Shown here: positions 6,373 through 15,173 of the stretch, piece by piece
Layout: every line of letters begins with the position of its first letter
How positions within the stretch are numbered: position 1 is the first letter of the stretch
Origin: an uncultured Bacteroidota bacterium
GTDB taxonomy: Bacteria > Bacteroidota > Bacteroidia > Bacteroidales > UBA12077
Length of the DNA stretch: 52,421 nt
Assembly (NCBI GenBank): GCA_913055635.1
Contig: CAJXLK010000034.1
Location: 1 to 52,421 of the forward strand
Reading direction: 5' to 3'
Translations under genes and position numbers: made by a program
Notes under the pieces: model-generated
What the model saw: only the letters and a program-made list of their open reading frames with translations
Databases searched by the model: none
Told to the model about the DNA's origin: nothing

Positions 6373-9300
6373 ATGACCAGGGGTACTTTGCTTATTGTAT
6401 TTTTCCTTATTACCAGGCTTTTTATATGCACCGGACAGGGATTGGAAGGCATGGGTACGCCATTTTTAACCAATTATTTGCCTGCTACTTACAACCAGCA
6501 TCCCCAATCCTGGGATATTGTGCAGGGAAAGCGTGGCATTTTGTATTTTGCCAATGTCAATGGTGTTTTATCTTTTGACGGAGTTGACTGGAATCTGGTG
6601 GAGCTACCCGGAAAGACCACAGCCCGGTCTTTGGCCATTGACAGCTCAGGGCGTATTTTTGTGGGATCCAATGGTGATTTGGGTTACCTCGAACCCAATG
6701 CCCGCGGCAAACTTGGGTTTCATTCCCTGAAACATCTTATTCCTTCCAAATATAAACCTTTCTACGAGATATGGAATGTCACGGTGGTGGAAGGTCAGGT
6801 ATTTTTTCAGACATACAGAAGGATTTTTCGTTATGATGGGGAAAGCATTCATGGGGTGGAAGTTTTTGGGCGTTCGGCTTCCCAAAAGGTTGCCACGGGA
6901 TTTCGTTATGGGGGCGATTATTTCTTCATGGCCCCGGGAAAAGGTTTGTTTTCCCTGAAAAATGACACCCTGGTTCGCTGCGGATTACAGGGGGATTTGC
7001 CCCTTGAGGTGGAAACCATCACGAAGTTGAATGAGGGTTTGTTTGTTTTTGTTGGCGGTGATCGTTTGTATACTTTGGACATGGAACGAGGAAAGGTGAG
7101 CCCGTATACAACCTCTGCCGACCGCTATTTCGTGCAGAATAAGTTGTACAAAGGATTGACGCGGATCGGACCGTATCTGGTGGTGGGCACTTCAATGGGG
7201 GGTGTGGTGATCCTCAACCGCGAGGGAGAGGTGGTCAAAATCATTGATCAGGCAGAGGGGCTCAAAATTGGTTCGATATACCGACTAAAGGTCGACCGCA
7301 GCAAAAACCTTTGGATAGCCTCCAGCAACGGGGTGGCCAGAATTGACCTTTCCAGTCCCATCACCTTTTGGAATCGCCGCAACGGGCTCAGGGGCTATGT
7401 TGCTGATCTCATAAGGCAGGGCGAGCGCTTATATCTCTCCACCGAAAATGGGATTCATTACCTGGAAGCTGGCCGGATTCATCGTTTGGGCAATTATAAG
7501 GAACAATGCTGGCATTTTTACCCCTATCAGGCCCCCGATGGCTCCCGGCATCTATTGATCGGGACCCATGATGGGGTGTATGAAATAGCTGGCGACCGGT
7601 TCATCAAGATTTGGGGCAATGACAATGTATACACCCTATACAGCCCCCGTCGCAAAAGCAATCAGTTGCTGGTTGGGCTTTCCGATGGGCTGCACCGGCT
7701 GACCTATGAAGATGGGGTTTTTTTCGACCAGGAACCTGTCCGGGGCGTCCGCCACAATGTGCGAACCATTGCAGAAGACGCTGATGGGGCGATTTGGTTG
7801 TCTACCTTCCGAAACGGCGTTTACCAGTTAAAATACAATGGCTCCGGGCATTCCCCTGAAACGGTTAAATATTACGGGAAAGATGCCGGATTCGAATCCC
7901 TGCGGAACATCAATGTATATGCCTACCAGGAGAGGCCCGCCTTTACAACTGAAAATGGCCTGTATCGTTACGATTCTCAACAGCACATTTTTTATCGGGA
8001 TTCGGTTTTTATGCGTGGCCTGGCTAATCCCGATCGCTCCATATATGCCATGGATGATGATGAGACAGGAAATATCTGGATTTCCGGGTTGAACAACAAA
8101 CAGGCCCCTGTAATCGAAGGCCGTCCGAAAGGCAAAGAAGGTTTTCAATGGAATCCAACCCCCTATCAACGGATTCCCAATATGATGGTTTTGGATATTT
8201 ATGCCGATACAGGTCAGGTGGTTTGGTTTGCCGGTTCGGAGGGCTTGTTTAAATATCAGCCCAATCCCCTGTTTACCAATCGATCTTTCCCGACGCTGAT
8301 CCGTAAAGTCACCTTGAATGGCGATTCGGCCATCTTTTACGGGACCCACCCCCAAAAAGCACCCGGCAGCCATGGGGTAAGCCTCCATCAACCGGCTTCC
8401 GCCATGCCTAACGTGGATTTTAAGGACAATAGCATCGTCTTTCATTTTGCCGCCGCTGATTTGTCTTCCCCTGAAAATACCCTCTATAGCCATTACCTGG
8501 AAGGTTTTCACGATTCCTGGTCTTCCTGGCAGAAGATGAACCGCGTGCGTTATACCAACCTGAAGGCCGGTACTTATGTTTTTCATGTCAAGGCCAAAAA
8601 TATCTATGGTATCCAGGGCCAGTCAACCAGTTACCGTTTTACCATTGAGGGGCCATGGTATACCCACCCCTTTGCCATCGTTTTATATATCCTGGTGGCC
8701 CTGTTGATTTTGTGGGCTGTCCTGCGATTGTATACCGCCGGGCTGAAAAGGAAAAACTTCTCCCTGAGCAAAATGGTCGAGCAACGAACCTGGGAGATTG
8801 AACAACAAAAAGATGAAATCAGAAACCAGGCCGAACAATTGGCCCGGACCAACCGTGAACTTGAAAAGCTTTCCATCGTGGCCCGGGAAACAGATAATGC
8901 CGTGATGATCCTTGACAAAGAAGGGGCAGTGGAATGGGTCAATGAGGGCTTTACCCGACTTTACGGATATCAGCTGGCCGACTTGCAGAGCTCACCAGAT
9001 GACTCCGAACTGCTTGAGAATATTCGCGAGCCCTTGAATGCCTGTTTGCAGCAAAAACAGACTCAAACCTTTGAATGTAAAAGCAAAAACCGCCAGTCAG
9101 AAATCATTTGGACCCATACTACCCTGACCCCCATCATCGGTGCGGACGGCCAAATTGATAAAATCATTGCCATCGACAGCGATATCAGCAAAATGAAATC
9201 GGCAGAAGAAGAAATTAAAAGGCAAAAGAGCGAAATTGAAGCCCAGCGGGATTACCTGAAGGAACAAAAGGAATATATTGAACAGCAAAATCAGGAACTC

Positions 9301-10080
9301 GAGCAGCACCGGACTCAGCTGGAAAAGAAGGTGGAACAGCGTACCTACGATCTTCAGCGGGCCAAGGAACAGGCTGAAGAGGCCGATAAACTTAAAAGTT
9401 CATTCCTGGCCAATATGTCGCATGAGATCCGAACCCCGATGAACGCCATTGTTGGCTTCTCCAATTTACTGAATGACCAGGACATCAATTTCGATATCCG
9501 CAAAGAGTTGATCAATCAAATCAATATTCATAGCCATACCCTTTTAAATTTGATCGATAACATCATTGACCTGGCCAAGATCGATGCCGGGCAGCTGGAA
9601 GTAAAAAAGGTGGCCTGCCCGATGCAGGATATTCTGGAAGAGTTAAAAGATGCATTTGGGGAAACAGTGGCGTATAAAGATGTGGATCTGGCCATCCATC
9701 ATTCTGGGGATCAGCCGGATCACCAGGTAATAGGGGATCCCTACCGGGTGCGTCAGGTTTTTAATAACTTGATCGACAATGCCATCAAATTTACCGATGC
9801 CGGAAGGGTCGAGTTTGGATACAGCATTCCAATGAATGACAACACCAGTCAGGCCCTTTGCTTTGTCAGTGATACCGGCATTGGTATCAATCGCAAGCAA
9901 CAGGAAACGATATTTCAACGCTTCACCAAAGTTGAATACAACCGGGAAAAACTATACAGGGGGGCTGGTTTGGGGCTGACCATCAGCAAGACCCTGGTGG
10001 AAATGATGGGGGGCAAGATTTGGCTGCGTTCCAGGCCCCATGAGGGATCGGTGTTTTATTTTACATTGCCCCTGGGGTGA
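6373..10080 (+). CDS. Sensor histidine kinase with Reg_prop beta-propeller, Y_Y_Y and PAS domains
   Basis: Membrane histidine kinase of 1235 residues. In order: signal peptide (TRGTLLIVFFLITRLFICTG), two seven-bladed Reg_prop-type propellers (about 30-640, with repeats such as NLWIASSNGVARID and AIWLSTFRNGVYQL), a Y_Y_Y domain (about 683-754), one membrane helix (about 766-790), a coiled coil, a PAS domain (about 836-943, ending in a DISKMKSAEE linker), a second coiled coil, HisKA with phospho-acceptor His1017 (MSHEIRTPMN) and a HATPase with DNAIKF, DTGIGI and GAGLGLTISK. The layout matches hybrid two-component sensors for polysaccharides, but there is no fused receiver or AraC domain. The receiver is the next gene. 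The ligand is unknown. The start is the ATG at 6373; a TTG at 6346 is in frame but precedes the signal peptide. Confidence 0.9.
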   Translation: MTRGTLLIVFFLITRLFICTGQGLEGMGTPFLTNYLPATYNQHPQSWDIVQGKRGILYFANVNGVLSFDGVDWNLVELPGKTTARSLAIDSSGRIFVGSNGDLGYLEPNARGKLGFHSLKHLIPSKYKPFYEIWNVTVVEGQVFFQTYRRIFRYDGESIHGVEVFGRSASQKVATGFRYGGDYFFMAPGKGLFSLKNDTLVRCGLQGDLPLEVETITKLNEGLFVFVGGDRLYTLDMERGKVSPYTTSADRYFVQNKLYKGLTRIGPYLVVGTSMGGVVILNREGEVVKIIDQAEGLKIGSIYRLKVDRSKNLWIASSNGVARIDLSSPITFWNRRNGLRGYVADLIRQGERLYLSTENGIHYLEAGRIHRLGNYKEQCWHFYPYQAPDGSRHLLIGTHDGVYEIAGDRFIKIWGNDNVYTLYSPRRKSNQLLVGLSDGLHRLTYEDGVFFDQEPVRGVRHNVRTIAEDADGAIWLSTFRNGVYQLKYNGSGHSPETVKYYGKDAGFESLRNINVYAYQERPAFTTENGLYRYDSQQHIFYRDSVFMRGLANPDRSIYAMDDDETGNIWISGLNNKQAPVIEGRPKGKEGFQWNPTPYQRIPNMMVLDIYADTGQVVWFAGSEGLFKYQPNPLFTNRSFPTLIRKVTLNGDSAIFYGTHPQKAPGSHGVSLHQPASAMPNVDFKDNSIVFHFAAADLSSPENTLYSHYLEGFHDSWSSWQKMNRVRYTNLKAGTYVFHVKAKNIYGIQGQSTSYRFTIEGPWYTHPFAIVLYILVALLILWAVLRLYTAGLKRKNFSLSKMVEQRTWEIEQQKDEIRNQAEQLARTNRELEKLSIVARETDNAVMILDKEGAVEWVNEGFTRLYGYQLADLQSSPDDSELLENIREPLNACLQQKQTQTFECKSKNRQSEIIWTHTTLTPIIGADGQIDKIIAIDSDISKMKSAEEEIKRQKSEIEAQRDYLKEQKEYIEQQNQELEQHRTQLEKKVEQRTYDLQRAKEQAEEADKLKSSFLANMSHEIRTPMNAIVGFSNLLNDQDINFDIRKELINQINIHSHTLLNLIDNIIDLAKIDAGQLEVKKVACPMQDILEELKDAFGETVAYKDVDLAIHHSGDQPDHQVIGDPYRVRQVFNNLIDNAIKFTDAGRVEFGYSIPMNDNTSQALCFVSDTGIGINRKQQETIFQRFTKVEYNREKLYRGAGLGLTISKTLVEMMGGKIWLRSRPHEGSVFYFTLPLG

Positions 10081-10102
10081 AGAAAATTCAAATCCGTCGA
10101 TT

Positions 10103-10498
10103 ATGACACAACCTGAAGAAGAAATAGACTGGCAACAGAAGAGCGTTTTGATTGCTGAAGACGAGGACAGCAATTATAAATACCTGGAAATTGTTTTACG
10201 CCATACAGGTATTCGTATCTTTCGGGCTCGCAATGGTCATGAAGTACTGAGCCTTTATCAGGAACATCCCGGGATGGATTTGATTTTAATGGACATCAAA
10301 ATGCCTGAATTGGATGGACTGGAGACGACCCGCCAAATAAGGCAGGTGGATCAACAAATTCCTATTGTGGCTTTAACGGCTTATGCCATGAGCGACGACC
10401 GGGATATAAGCCTGCAGGCCGGCTGCAATGACTATATTGCCAAGCCGGTAAGGAAAAGCCGGATTATCTCTGTATTAAAGCAATACCTGGAGCCCTGA
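10103..10498 (+). CDS. Single-domain response regulator (receiver only)
   Basis: Receiver domain protein of 131 residues without an output domain. The acidic pocket is in LIAEDED (Glu19, Asp20), the phospho-acceptor is Asp64 in LILMDIKMPELDG, the switch Thr is in VALTAYAM and the conserved Lys is in YIAKPVRK. It begins 22 nt after the sensor kinase stop and is almost certainly its partner. Lacking a DNA-binding domain, it would relay phosphate to another protein or act by protein contact. The frame stays open upstream to 10040, which would overlap the kinase gene; the ATG at 10103 (MTQPEEEIDW) is preferred. Confidence 0.88.
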   Translation: MTQPEEEIDWQQKSVLIAEDEDSNYKYLEIVLRHTGIRIFRARNGHEVLSLYQEHPGMDLILMDIKMPELDGLETTRQIRQVDQQIPIVALTAYAMSDDRDISLQAGCNDYIAKPVRKSRIISVLKQYLEP

Positions 10499-10625
10499 AG
10501 CGATGGCTGTATCCCTGAATCAATCCCTTTCTTAATCCCTGACTCATTGACTCGATCATTGGATCCTGGATGCGATAGTTTGATTCCTGGCTCAATTCCT
10601 GGATCAGGGGGGCTTATATTAAATA

Positions 10626-10680
10626 CAACCCGCCTGCCGAATCCACAGCGTAAGAGGGATGGATTCATGCAGGCGGGTTA
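10626..10680. repeat. Hairpin element copy E5, possible shared terminator
   Basis: Perfect 11-bp arms AACCCGCCTGC and GCAGGCGGGTT around a 31-nt loop containing TCCACAGCG. It lies between the convergent receiver and polyferredoxin genes. The stem matches the spacing of the hairpin family but its arms carry a different sequence. On the plus strand it is followed by ATTAT, not a T-run. The DNA just upstream (10505-10605) repeats variants of ATCCCTGA and TTCCTGG. Confidence 0.6.
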
Positions 10681-10747
10681 TTATAATGATGGTTAAACCG
10701 GGTGAAGCCCCTGATGATATCATGTTGGGCAACCAGCAGCCGCCTGA

Positions 10748-12586
10748 TCAGAAGGCGAAATCTTCTTCTCCTTCTTCTTCCTCTGATTTTTTGGGCTTGG
10801 TTTGTTTTTCCTGCTGCTCGTCTCTGGGTTCTTCGGCATGCAAGTGGACCGGGTTTCCTTCCACATAGATGGCCTTGTAAGGATGGGTGGGGCAGGCGTA
10901 TTCACAGGCCCCGCAACCGATGCAAATATCCTGGTCGACCTCCGGTATGCGGAGGTCGTTTTTGTAATCGACCATATGAACGGCCTTGGTCGGGCAATGC
11001 TCCGAGCAGGAGCCGCAATCGGTGCCTTCGGTTTCCACAATGCAGTTTTCCTTAACAAAATGGGCCTTACCCAGTTGGATCCGTTTTTTATCCTTCAATG
11101 CCAGGGGAAGAATGGCCCCTGTGGGGCATACTTCGCCACAGGCTACACAGTCATAGTTACAGAAGCTGGCGTGATAATCCATCCGGGGTTGCATCAATCC
11201 TCTTAACCCATATTCGAGCAGGGCAGGCTGCAGGACATGCGTCGGGCAGGCGTTGATGCAAAGGTGACAGGCTGTGCAGGCCTGATTGAACCGTTCTGTG
11301 GATTGAGCTCCCGGCGGAGAAACCGGGTTGTCGCGCTTAACCGGCTTGGTGGCACTGTAAGAGACCAATTCCTGGGCCTTGCCAAGTTGGGTGATGCTGG
11401 CAAAGGCCACGGCTATACCAGCCAGAAACTTGCGCTTGCCCAAATCGGTGCGGCGGCTTGCAGCCGGTTGCCCCTTTCCGGGACTTTCATGTGAAGCCTG
11501 TTGAATCGTATCCCCATTTTCATGGGTCTTACCCCGGAATGGGCCCTGGGTATCGGCCGCAGTCTGGTTGTCTGCCTCCGGCTTGCTCGCTGTAGGGCTT
11601 TTACCACTTGGGTGTTTTTTTCCACGGGTTGATCCCGAGTTGACGGCCCCCGATTTGTTATTGCCTCTGGATGTATGGCTTCCCCGGGGGGTATTTCCCG
11701 GGTTGGTTTTTAGATTTGCCGGTTTATAAACATCATTCAAGCTGTATTCGGCCGCTGAAAAGGGACATACAGCCAGGCAGTTGAAACAGCCTACACACCG
11801 TGCAAAATCGACCTTCATGGTCTTGGTCTCAATGCACCCGGCCTTGCACTTTTTCTCACATATGCCGCATTTGGTACATGTTGTAGGATTTAACCGGATC
11901 TGAAAAACCGAAACCTTTGAGATCAGCCCTAAAAAAGTGCCTACCGGACAAATGGTGTTGCAGTATAAACGCCCCTGCGTGATTGACATCCATACCACTA
12001 CAATCAAGAAGGCGATCGGAGTGGCCATAACGCCTGCATGGATCGATTTCAGCTCAACCTGATACAGGGTGTAGATCCCGTGCTGGCTCAACAAAGAGGC
12101 CAGCAGGTTGTTGCCTTCAGTGACCAGTGGCCGGAACAGGTCAGAGAAAATGCGCCCAAAGGTGCTGTAGGGGTCGAACAGCGAGAGAACCAAAATGCTA
12201 CCCCCCGCCAGAAAAGCCACACTCACCACTAATATGCCATACCTTAACCACCGCATCGCCTTCAAATAACGAAACTTTTGGCGCCTGACGCTGCGACGCT
12301 TGATATAATTGACCACATCCTGTAAAATGCCCAAAGGGCATATCGTTGAACAATAGACCCGGCCAAAAAGTAAAGTCAAAATCAATACCACAATAAATCC
12401 TGTGGCCACCCAGGAAAATACGTTGAAAAACTTCAACAGGGAAGGTACAAACTGTAAAAAAACAACCCCCTGTATCAGATCGGTGTTAATGCCTCCGGTA
12501 AAATCCAGAAAGAATATACTTAAAAGGATCAGGAAAAACAGTGAGATCACGACCCTGATCCTTTTCAGAACTTTATATTTTTTCAT
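10748..12586 (-). CDS. NapH/MauN-type membrane polyferredoxin
   Basis: Electron-transfer membrane protein of 612 residues. The N-terminal half has about five membrane helices and the two NapH-type CxxxCP motifs (Cys79/Cys83 in CSTICP and Cys209/Cys213 in CNTICP). Two [4Fe-4S] motifs follow (CTKCGICEKKC about 237-247; CVGCFNCLAVCP about 264-275). A Gly/Ser/Lys-rich linker (about 290-380) and a hydrophobic segment (KFLAGIAVAFASITQLG) lead to a ferredoxin-like domain with four further Cys clusters: CTACHLCINACP, CVACGEVCP, CGSCSEHCP and CIGCGACEYACP. It presumably passes electrons between quinol and periplasmic or cytoplasmic partners. The redox partner is unknown. The DUF362 gene 281 bp upstream on the same strand is the likely associate. 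Confidence 0.85.
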   Translation of the reverse strand: MKKYKVLKRIRVVISLFFLILLSIFFLDFTGGINTDLIQGVVFLQFVPSLLKFFNVFSWVATGFIVVLILTLLFGRVYCSTICPLGILQDVVNYIKRRSVRRQKFRYLKAMRWLRYGILVVSVAFLAGGSILVLSLFDPYSTFGRIFSDLFRPLVTEGNNLLASLLSQHGIYTLYQVELKSIHAGVMATPIAFLIVVVWMSITQGRLYCNTICPVGTFLGLISKVSVFQIRLNPTTCTKCGICEKKCKAGCIETKTMKVDFARCVGCFNCLAVCPFSAAEYSLNDVYKPANLKTNPGNTPRGSHTSRGNNKSGAVNSGSTRGKKHPSGKSPTASKPEADNQTAADTQGPFRGKTHENGDTIQQASHESPGKGQPAASRRTDLGKRKFLAGIAVAFASITQLGKAQELVSYSATKPVKRDNPVSPPGAQSTERFNQACTACHLCINACPTHVLQPALLEYGLRGLMQPRMDYHASFCNYDCVACGEVCPTGAILPLALKDKKRIQLGKAHFVKENCIVETEGTDCGSCSEHCPTKAVHMVDYKNDLRIPEVDQDICIGCGACEYACPTHPYKAIYVEGNPVHLHAEEPRDEQQEKQTKPKKSEEEEGEEDFAF

Positions 12587-12605
12587 AAGATGTCTTTGTC
12601 TAAAT

Positions 12606-12662
12606 GAAACCCCTATCCAGGAACCTGCACAAAAGGTTACCTCTAAAGCATGCGGGTTCCAT
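12606..12662 (+). repeat. Interspersed hairpin element, copy E6
   Basis: Five-prime arm GAAACCCCTATCC, three-prime arm GCATGCGGGTTCC, with weak pairing between C-rich and G-rich parts; loop GCACAAAAGG is conserved. A short frame reads MKPLSRNLHKRLPLK from the ATG at 12605. It is 20 nt from the polyferredoxin start, on the opposite strand, and 131 bp before E7. Confidence 0.7.
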
Positions 12663-12736
12663 GGCGAATGTCCGATAAGATTTGATAATGGTGAATACTT
12701 TGTTGATTGCTAACCGATTAAGTCTTTATTCAAATA

Positions 12737-12793
12737 CAACCCGCATGCCGTAAATTTTCCCAGGGGGAATTGTCTAAAGCATACGGGTATCCT
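12737..12793 (+). repeat. Interspersed hairpin element, copy E7 (diverged)
   Basis: Arms CAACCCGCATGC and GCATACGGGTATCC pair with one mismatch; the loop has lost the CACAACAAGG core. The preceding spacer ends in TTAAGTCTTTATTCAAATAC, like other unit boundaries. Confidence 0.6.
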
Positions 12794-12867
12794 GCGATCG
12801 GATCAAAACCCTAAATGGCGCAGGAGTCATTATCAGACCGCACCATAATAGGTTGGACCCGAAAGCC

Positions 12868-13794
12868 TTAAATTTTAATTCGGTTGATCTTCAGTTTACT
12901 CAGGTCAGCTTCGCCATATCCCATCTTATCTCCCATCTCTATGTGGGCCACCCGTTCGTTGGGATTGAGGACTTTGGCCGAGGCAGCGTCTGCAGCTACG
13001 ATGTCGTCGGAGAGGACCATGTATTTTTTTATGGCCACATCGCTCTTTGTTTTTCCCCTGGGGCCGTTTCGGGTCATCACCCGGTAAGCGTCCACAATAT
13101 TCAGGTCAGGCTGGCGGTAAGAAGCAAAATCGGCAATGCATTGATGCAGTCCGTTGCGGTGCCAAAAAGAACGGTCATAGATAACGCCCATCAGGTTTTT
13201 CATGGCAATGGTCATCCGGGCTGAACCATGGTCCTTGAGGATGGGTACATTGATGAACACATCCGATTCCAGCATCAGTTCGTGCTCTTTGGCTTCTTTG
13301 AGCACTTTGCCCTGGGGAACATCTACATGCTGATAATAGCTCTCGGTATGTCCGGGGGCTACCGTTGCACCTGCATCTTTTGCCGCTTTTTCAATGCCGC
13401 TGGTTTGATAGGACTTTCTCCACTCATCACAGGTGTGGTCGAAAACATATACTTTTTTAGCCCCCGCTGCATAACACTGTTCAATGATCCGGGCAACCAG
13501 CTTCGGATTTGTGGTGGCTGCCAGCTCAGGCTTTACATCCCAGCCTATATTGGGTTTGACAACAACCTTTTGCCCGGGCTTGACGTATTTGCGCATGCCC
13601 CCCATCGATTCTATCGCCCGGTCAAACATCGGCACCGGCTCACCCCCCCTAATGCCTATCAGATCATAGTCAACCGCACTGTTACTGGTGGTATCAGCGA
13701 ATATCTTTCCATAGCTGCCCATCGTCAGCAGCGAACCGGTGAATACGCCCGCTCCTAAACTTTTCTTGATAAAATCTCTTCTTTTCATAATCAT
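12868..13794 (-). CDS. DUF362 domain protein with Tat signal
   Basis: Exported protein of 308 residues (306 if the third codon, also ATG, is used). The N-terminus KRRDFIKKSLGAG followed by a hydrophobic stretch is a twin-arginine signal, implying export of a folded, probably cofactor-bearing protein. The body is a DUF362 domain: VVVKPNIGWD, KKVYVFDHTCDEWRKSY, VFINVPILKDHGSARMTIAMKNLMG and DVAIKKYMVLSDDIVAADAAS. DUF362 proteins are often found with or fused to ferredoxins. Here the polyferredoxin gene lies downstream on the same strand, though hairpins E6 and E7 (plus strand) separate them. The biochemical role of the family is not established. Confidence 0.85.
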   Translation of the reverse strand: MIMKRRDFIKKSLGAGVFTGSLLTMGSYGKIFADTTSNSAVDYDLIGIRGGEPVPMFDRAIESMGGMRKYVKPGQKVVVKPNIGWDVKPELAATTNPKLVARIIEQCYAAGAKKVYVFDHTCDEWRKSYQTSGIEKAAKDAGATVAPGHTESYYQHVDVPQGKVLKEAKEHELMLESDVFINVPILKDHGSARMTIAMKNLMGVIYDRSFWHRNGLHQCIADFASYRQPDLNIVDAYRVMTRNGPRGKTKSDVAIKKYMVLSDDIVAADAASAKVLNPNERVAHIEMGDKMGYGEADLSKLKINRIKI

Positions 13795-14300
13795 TCAATT
13801 TTTTTTGTCCCTCTTATAAGAAGTTGCAAAGCATAAAGATAAAAAATCTCCCCATCTAATAAAAGAACCCCATTTATATTAAACGAGTCTAAATAATATA
13901 CCTTGAACTCTTTTTTTACCGGCCGGGATTGCTATAACCTGCTTCAAATGATGCCTGGGAGTTTTTTTCTGGATGGACCGATGGCGCAAAGCGGATTTTT
14001 ATTATTTTTATTTTTTGCCCAGCTCAGCGGTTCGTCTCCTTTATAAGGGCACCGTTTTTTGAAGCCACATGCACGGTCATCCACAACAATGCTGTCAGTA
14101 ACGCATGTGGGTTCCATGGCGGGTGTTCCGGGAGTAATAGATTAGGGTTCAATGCAATGCTGATTGATAAGCCTTAATACGTCTTTAACCGGAGAAACTG
14201 AGAATTTTGCATCCCCAAACAATGGTTTTAAAGAATTGATTTTTCAGAAAATAAACAACAGTTTAAATCAAATAGAAATCTTCAGCAAAAGCCTATTCCG
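13795..14300. other. Divergent intergenic region with one hairpin element
   Basis: About 500 bp between the DUF362 and cyanophycinase genes, with no credible ORF. It is AT-rich (13795-14040), including T-runs near 13910 and 13990-14020. On the minus strand TATGCTTTG lies about 35 nt upstream of the DUF362 start and resembles a -7 box with one extra base. Copy E8 occupies 14061-14117, and a degenerate copy of its spacer follows to about 14200. Confidence 0.5.
14061..14117 (+). repeat. Interspersed hairpin element, copy E8
   Basis: Arms GAAGCCACATGC and GCATGTGGGTTCC pair perfectly over CCACATGC. The loop contains CCACAACAATG. It is followed by CATGGCGGGTGTTCCG, the same junction as in other copies. 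A single unit upstream of the cyanophycinase-like gene and on its strand. Confidence 0.75.
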
Positions 14301-15173
14301 ATGAAAAAGTATGGTATTCTTCTATTGTTTGTGATTTTTTTTACCGCCCTTCAGGGCCAGGAGTCAGAGGAGCATGTTAGTGAAGGCCCTGAGCGGGGCA
14401 CCCTTTTATTGATCGGGGGAAATGCCAGTGACAGTTTGTTTTTGCCTGAATTCCAGGATTTGGTAGGAGGCCCCCACCAACCGGTGGTGGTCATACCCAC
14501 GGCCCGCAGTGAAGGGGCCATTGACGGGGAGGATTTTCTCTATCGCCATAAGCAGCGATTTAAAGCGCACGGATTTACCCGCGTAACGATGCTTCATACA
14601 CGTGAGCGAAGTGAAGCCGATGATCCCGATTTTGTTCAACCCTTAAGGGAGGCTGCTGGTGTGTGGTTTATGGGTGGCCGGCAGTGGCGGCTGGTTGACG
14701 CCTACATGAATACCCTGACCCACCAGGCCTTAAAAGAGGTTTTGGCCCGTGGAGGTGTTATTGCAGGCTCTTCGGCAGGGGCTACCATTCAGGGTTCCTA
14801 CCTGGTGCGGGGCGATACCCAAACCAATACCATTATGATGGGCGATCACCAGAAAGGCTTGGCCTTTCTGGAAAATGCAGCCGTCGACCAACATCTGCTG
14901 GCACGCAACCGCCACTTTGATATGTTTGAGGTTTTGCGCCATCGCCCTGAATTATTGGGCCTTGGCCTCGATGAAAATACCGGCATTGTCGTGCGCCACA
15001 ATACATTCAGGGTTGTTGGCGAAAGCTATGTGGCCATTTATGACCGAACCCGCTGGTCGGCCGAACGCGATACCGTTTACCCATTGCAGCCTGATCAGCA
15101 ACAATTTTATTTTCTGCAGGAAGGTCAGCGATATGACCTGCAAAAACGAAGGGTGATCCAGCCTGATGAATGA
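14301..15173 (+). CDS. Cyanophycinase-like S51 family peptidase, exported
   Basis: Peptidase of the S51/class I glutamine amidotransferase-like fold, 290 residues. The signal peptide (KKYGILLLFVIFFTALQGQ) sends it to the periplasm or outside. Motifs are LLLIGGNASD at the first strand, VWFMGGRQWRL, and the nucleophile elbow AGSSAGA with Ser158 as probable catalytic serine, followed by DQHLLARNRHFDM and GLDENTGIVV. Exported cyanophycinases cleave the beta-Asp-Arg dipeptide from external cyanophycin. No cyanophycin synthetase or isoaspartyl dipeptidase is present nearby, so the enzyme may scavenge polymer or act on another isoaspartyl peptide. Confidence 0.85.
   Translation: MKKYGILLLFVIFFTALQGQESEEHVSEGPERGTLLLIGGNASDSLFLPEFQDLVGGPHQPVVVIPTARSEGAIDGEDFLYRHKQRFKAHGFTRVTMLHTRERSEADDPDFVQPLREAAGVWFMGGRQWRLVDAYMNTLTHQALKEVLARGGVIAGSSAGATIQGSYLVRGDTQTNTIMMGDHQKGLAFLENAAVDQHLLARNRHFDMFEVLRHRPELLGLGLDENTGIVVRHNTFRVVGESYVAIYDRTRWSAERDTVYPLQPDQQQFYFLQEGQRYDLQKRRVIQPDE

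Noticed and set aside
10432-11625. Several ORFs overlapping the polyferredoxin gene
   Set aside because: Shadows of the Cys-rich and low-complexity regions; the minus-strand frame with Fe-S motifs is clearly the real one.
13795-14060. Possible small gene between DUF362 and cyanophycinase
   Set aside because: No frame above about 30 codons with plausible start or composition; the DNA is AT-rich and contains T-runs.
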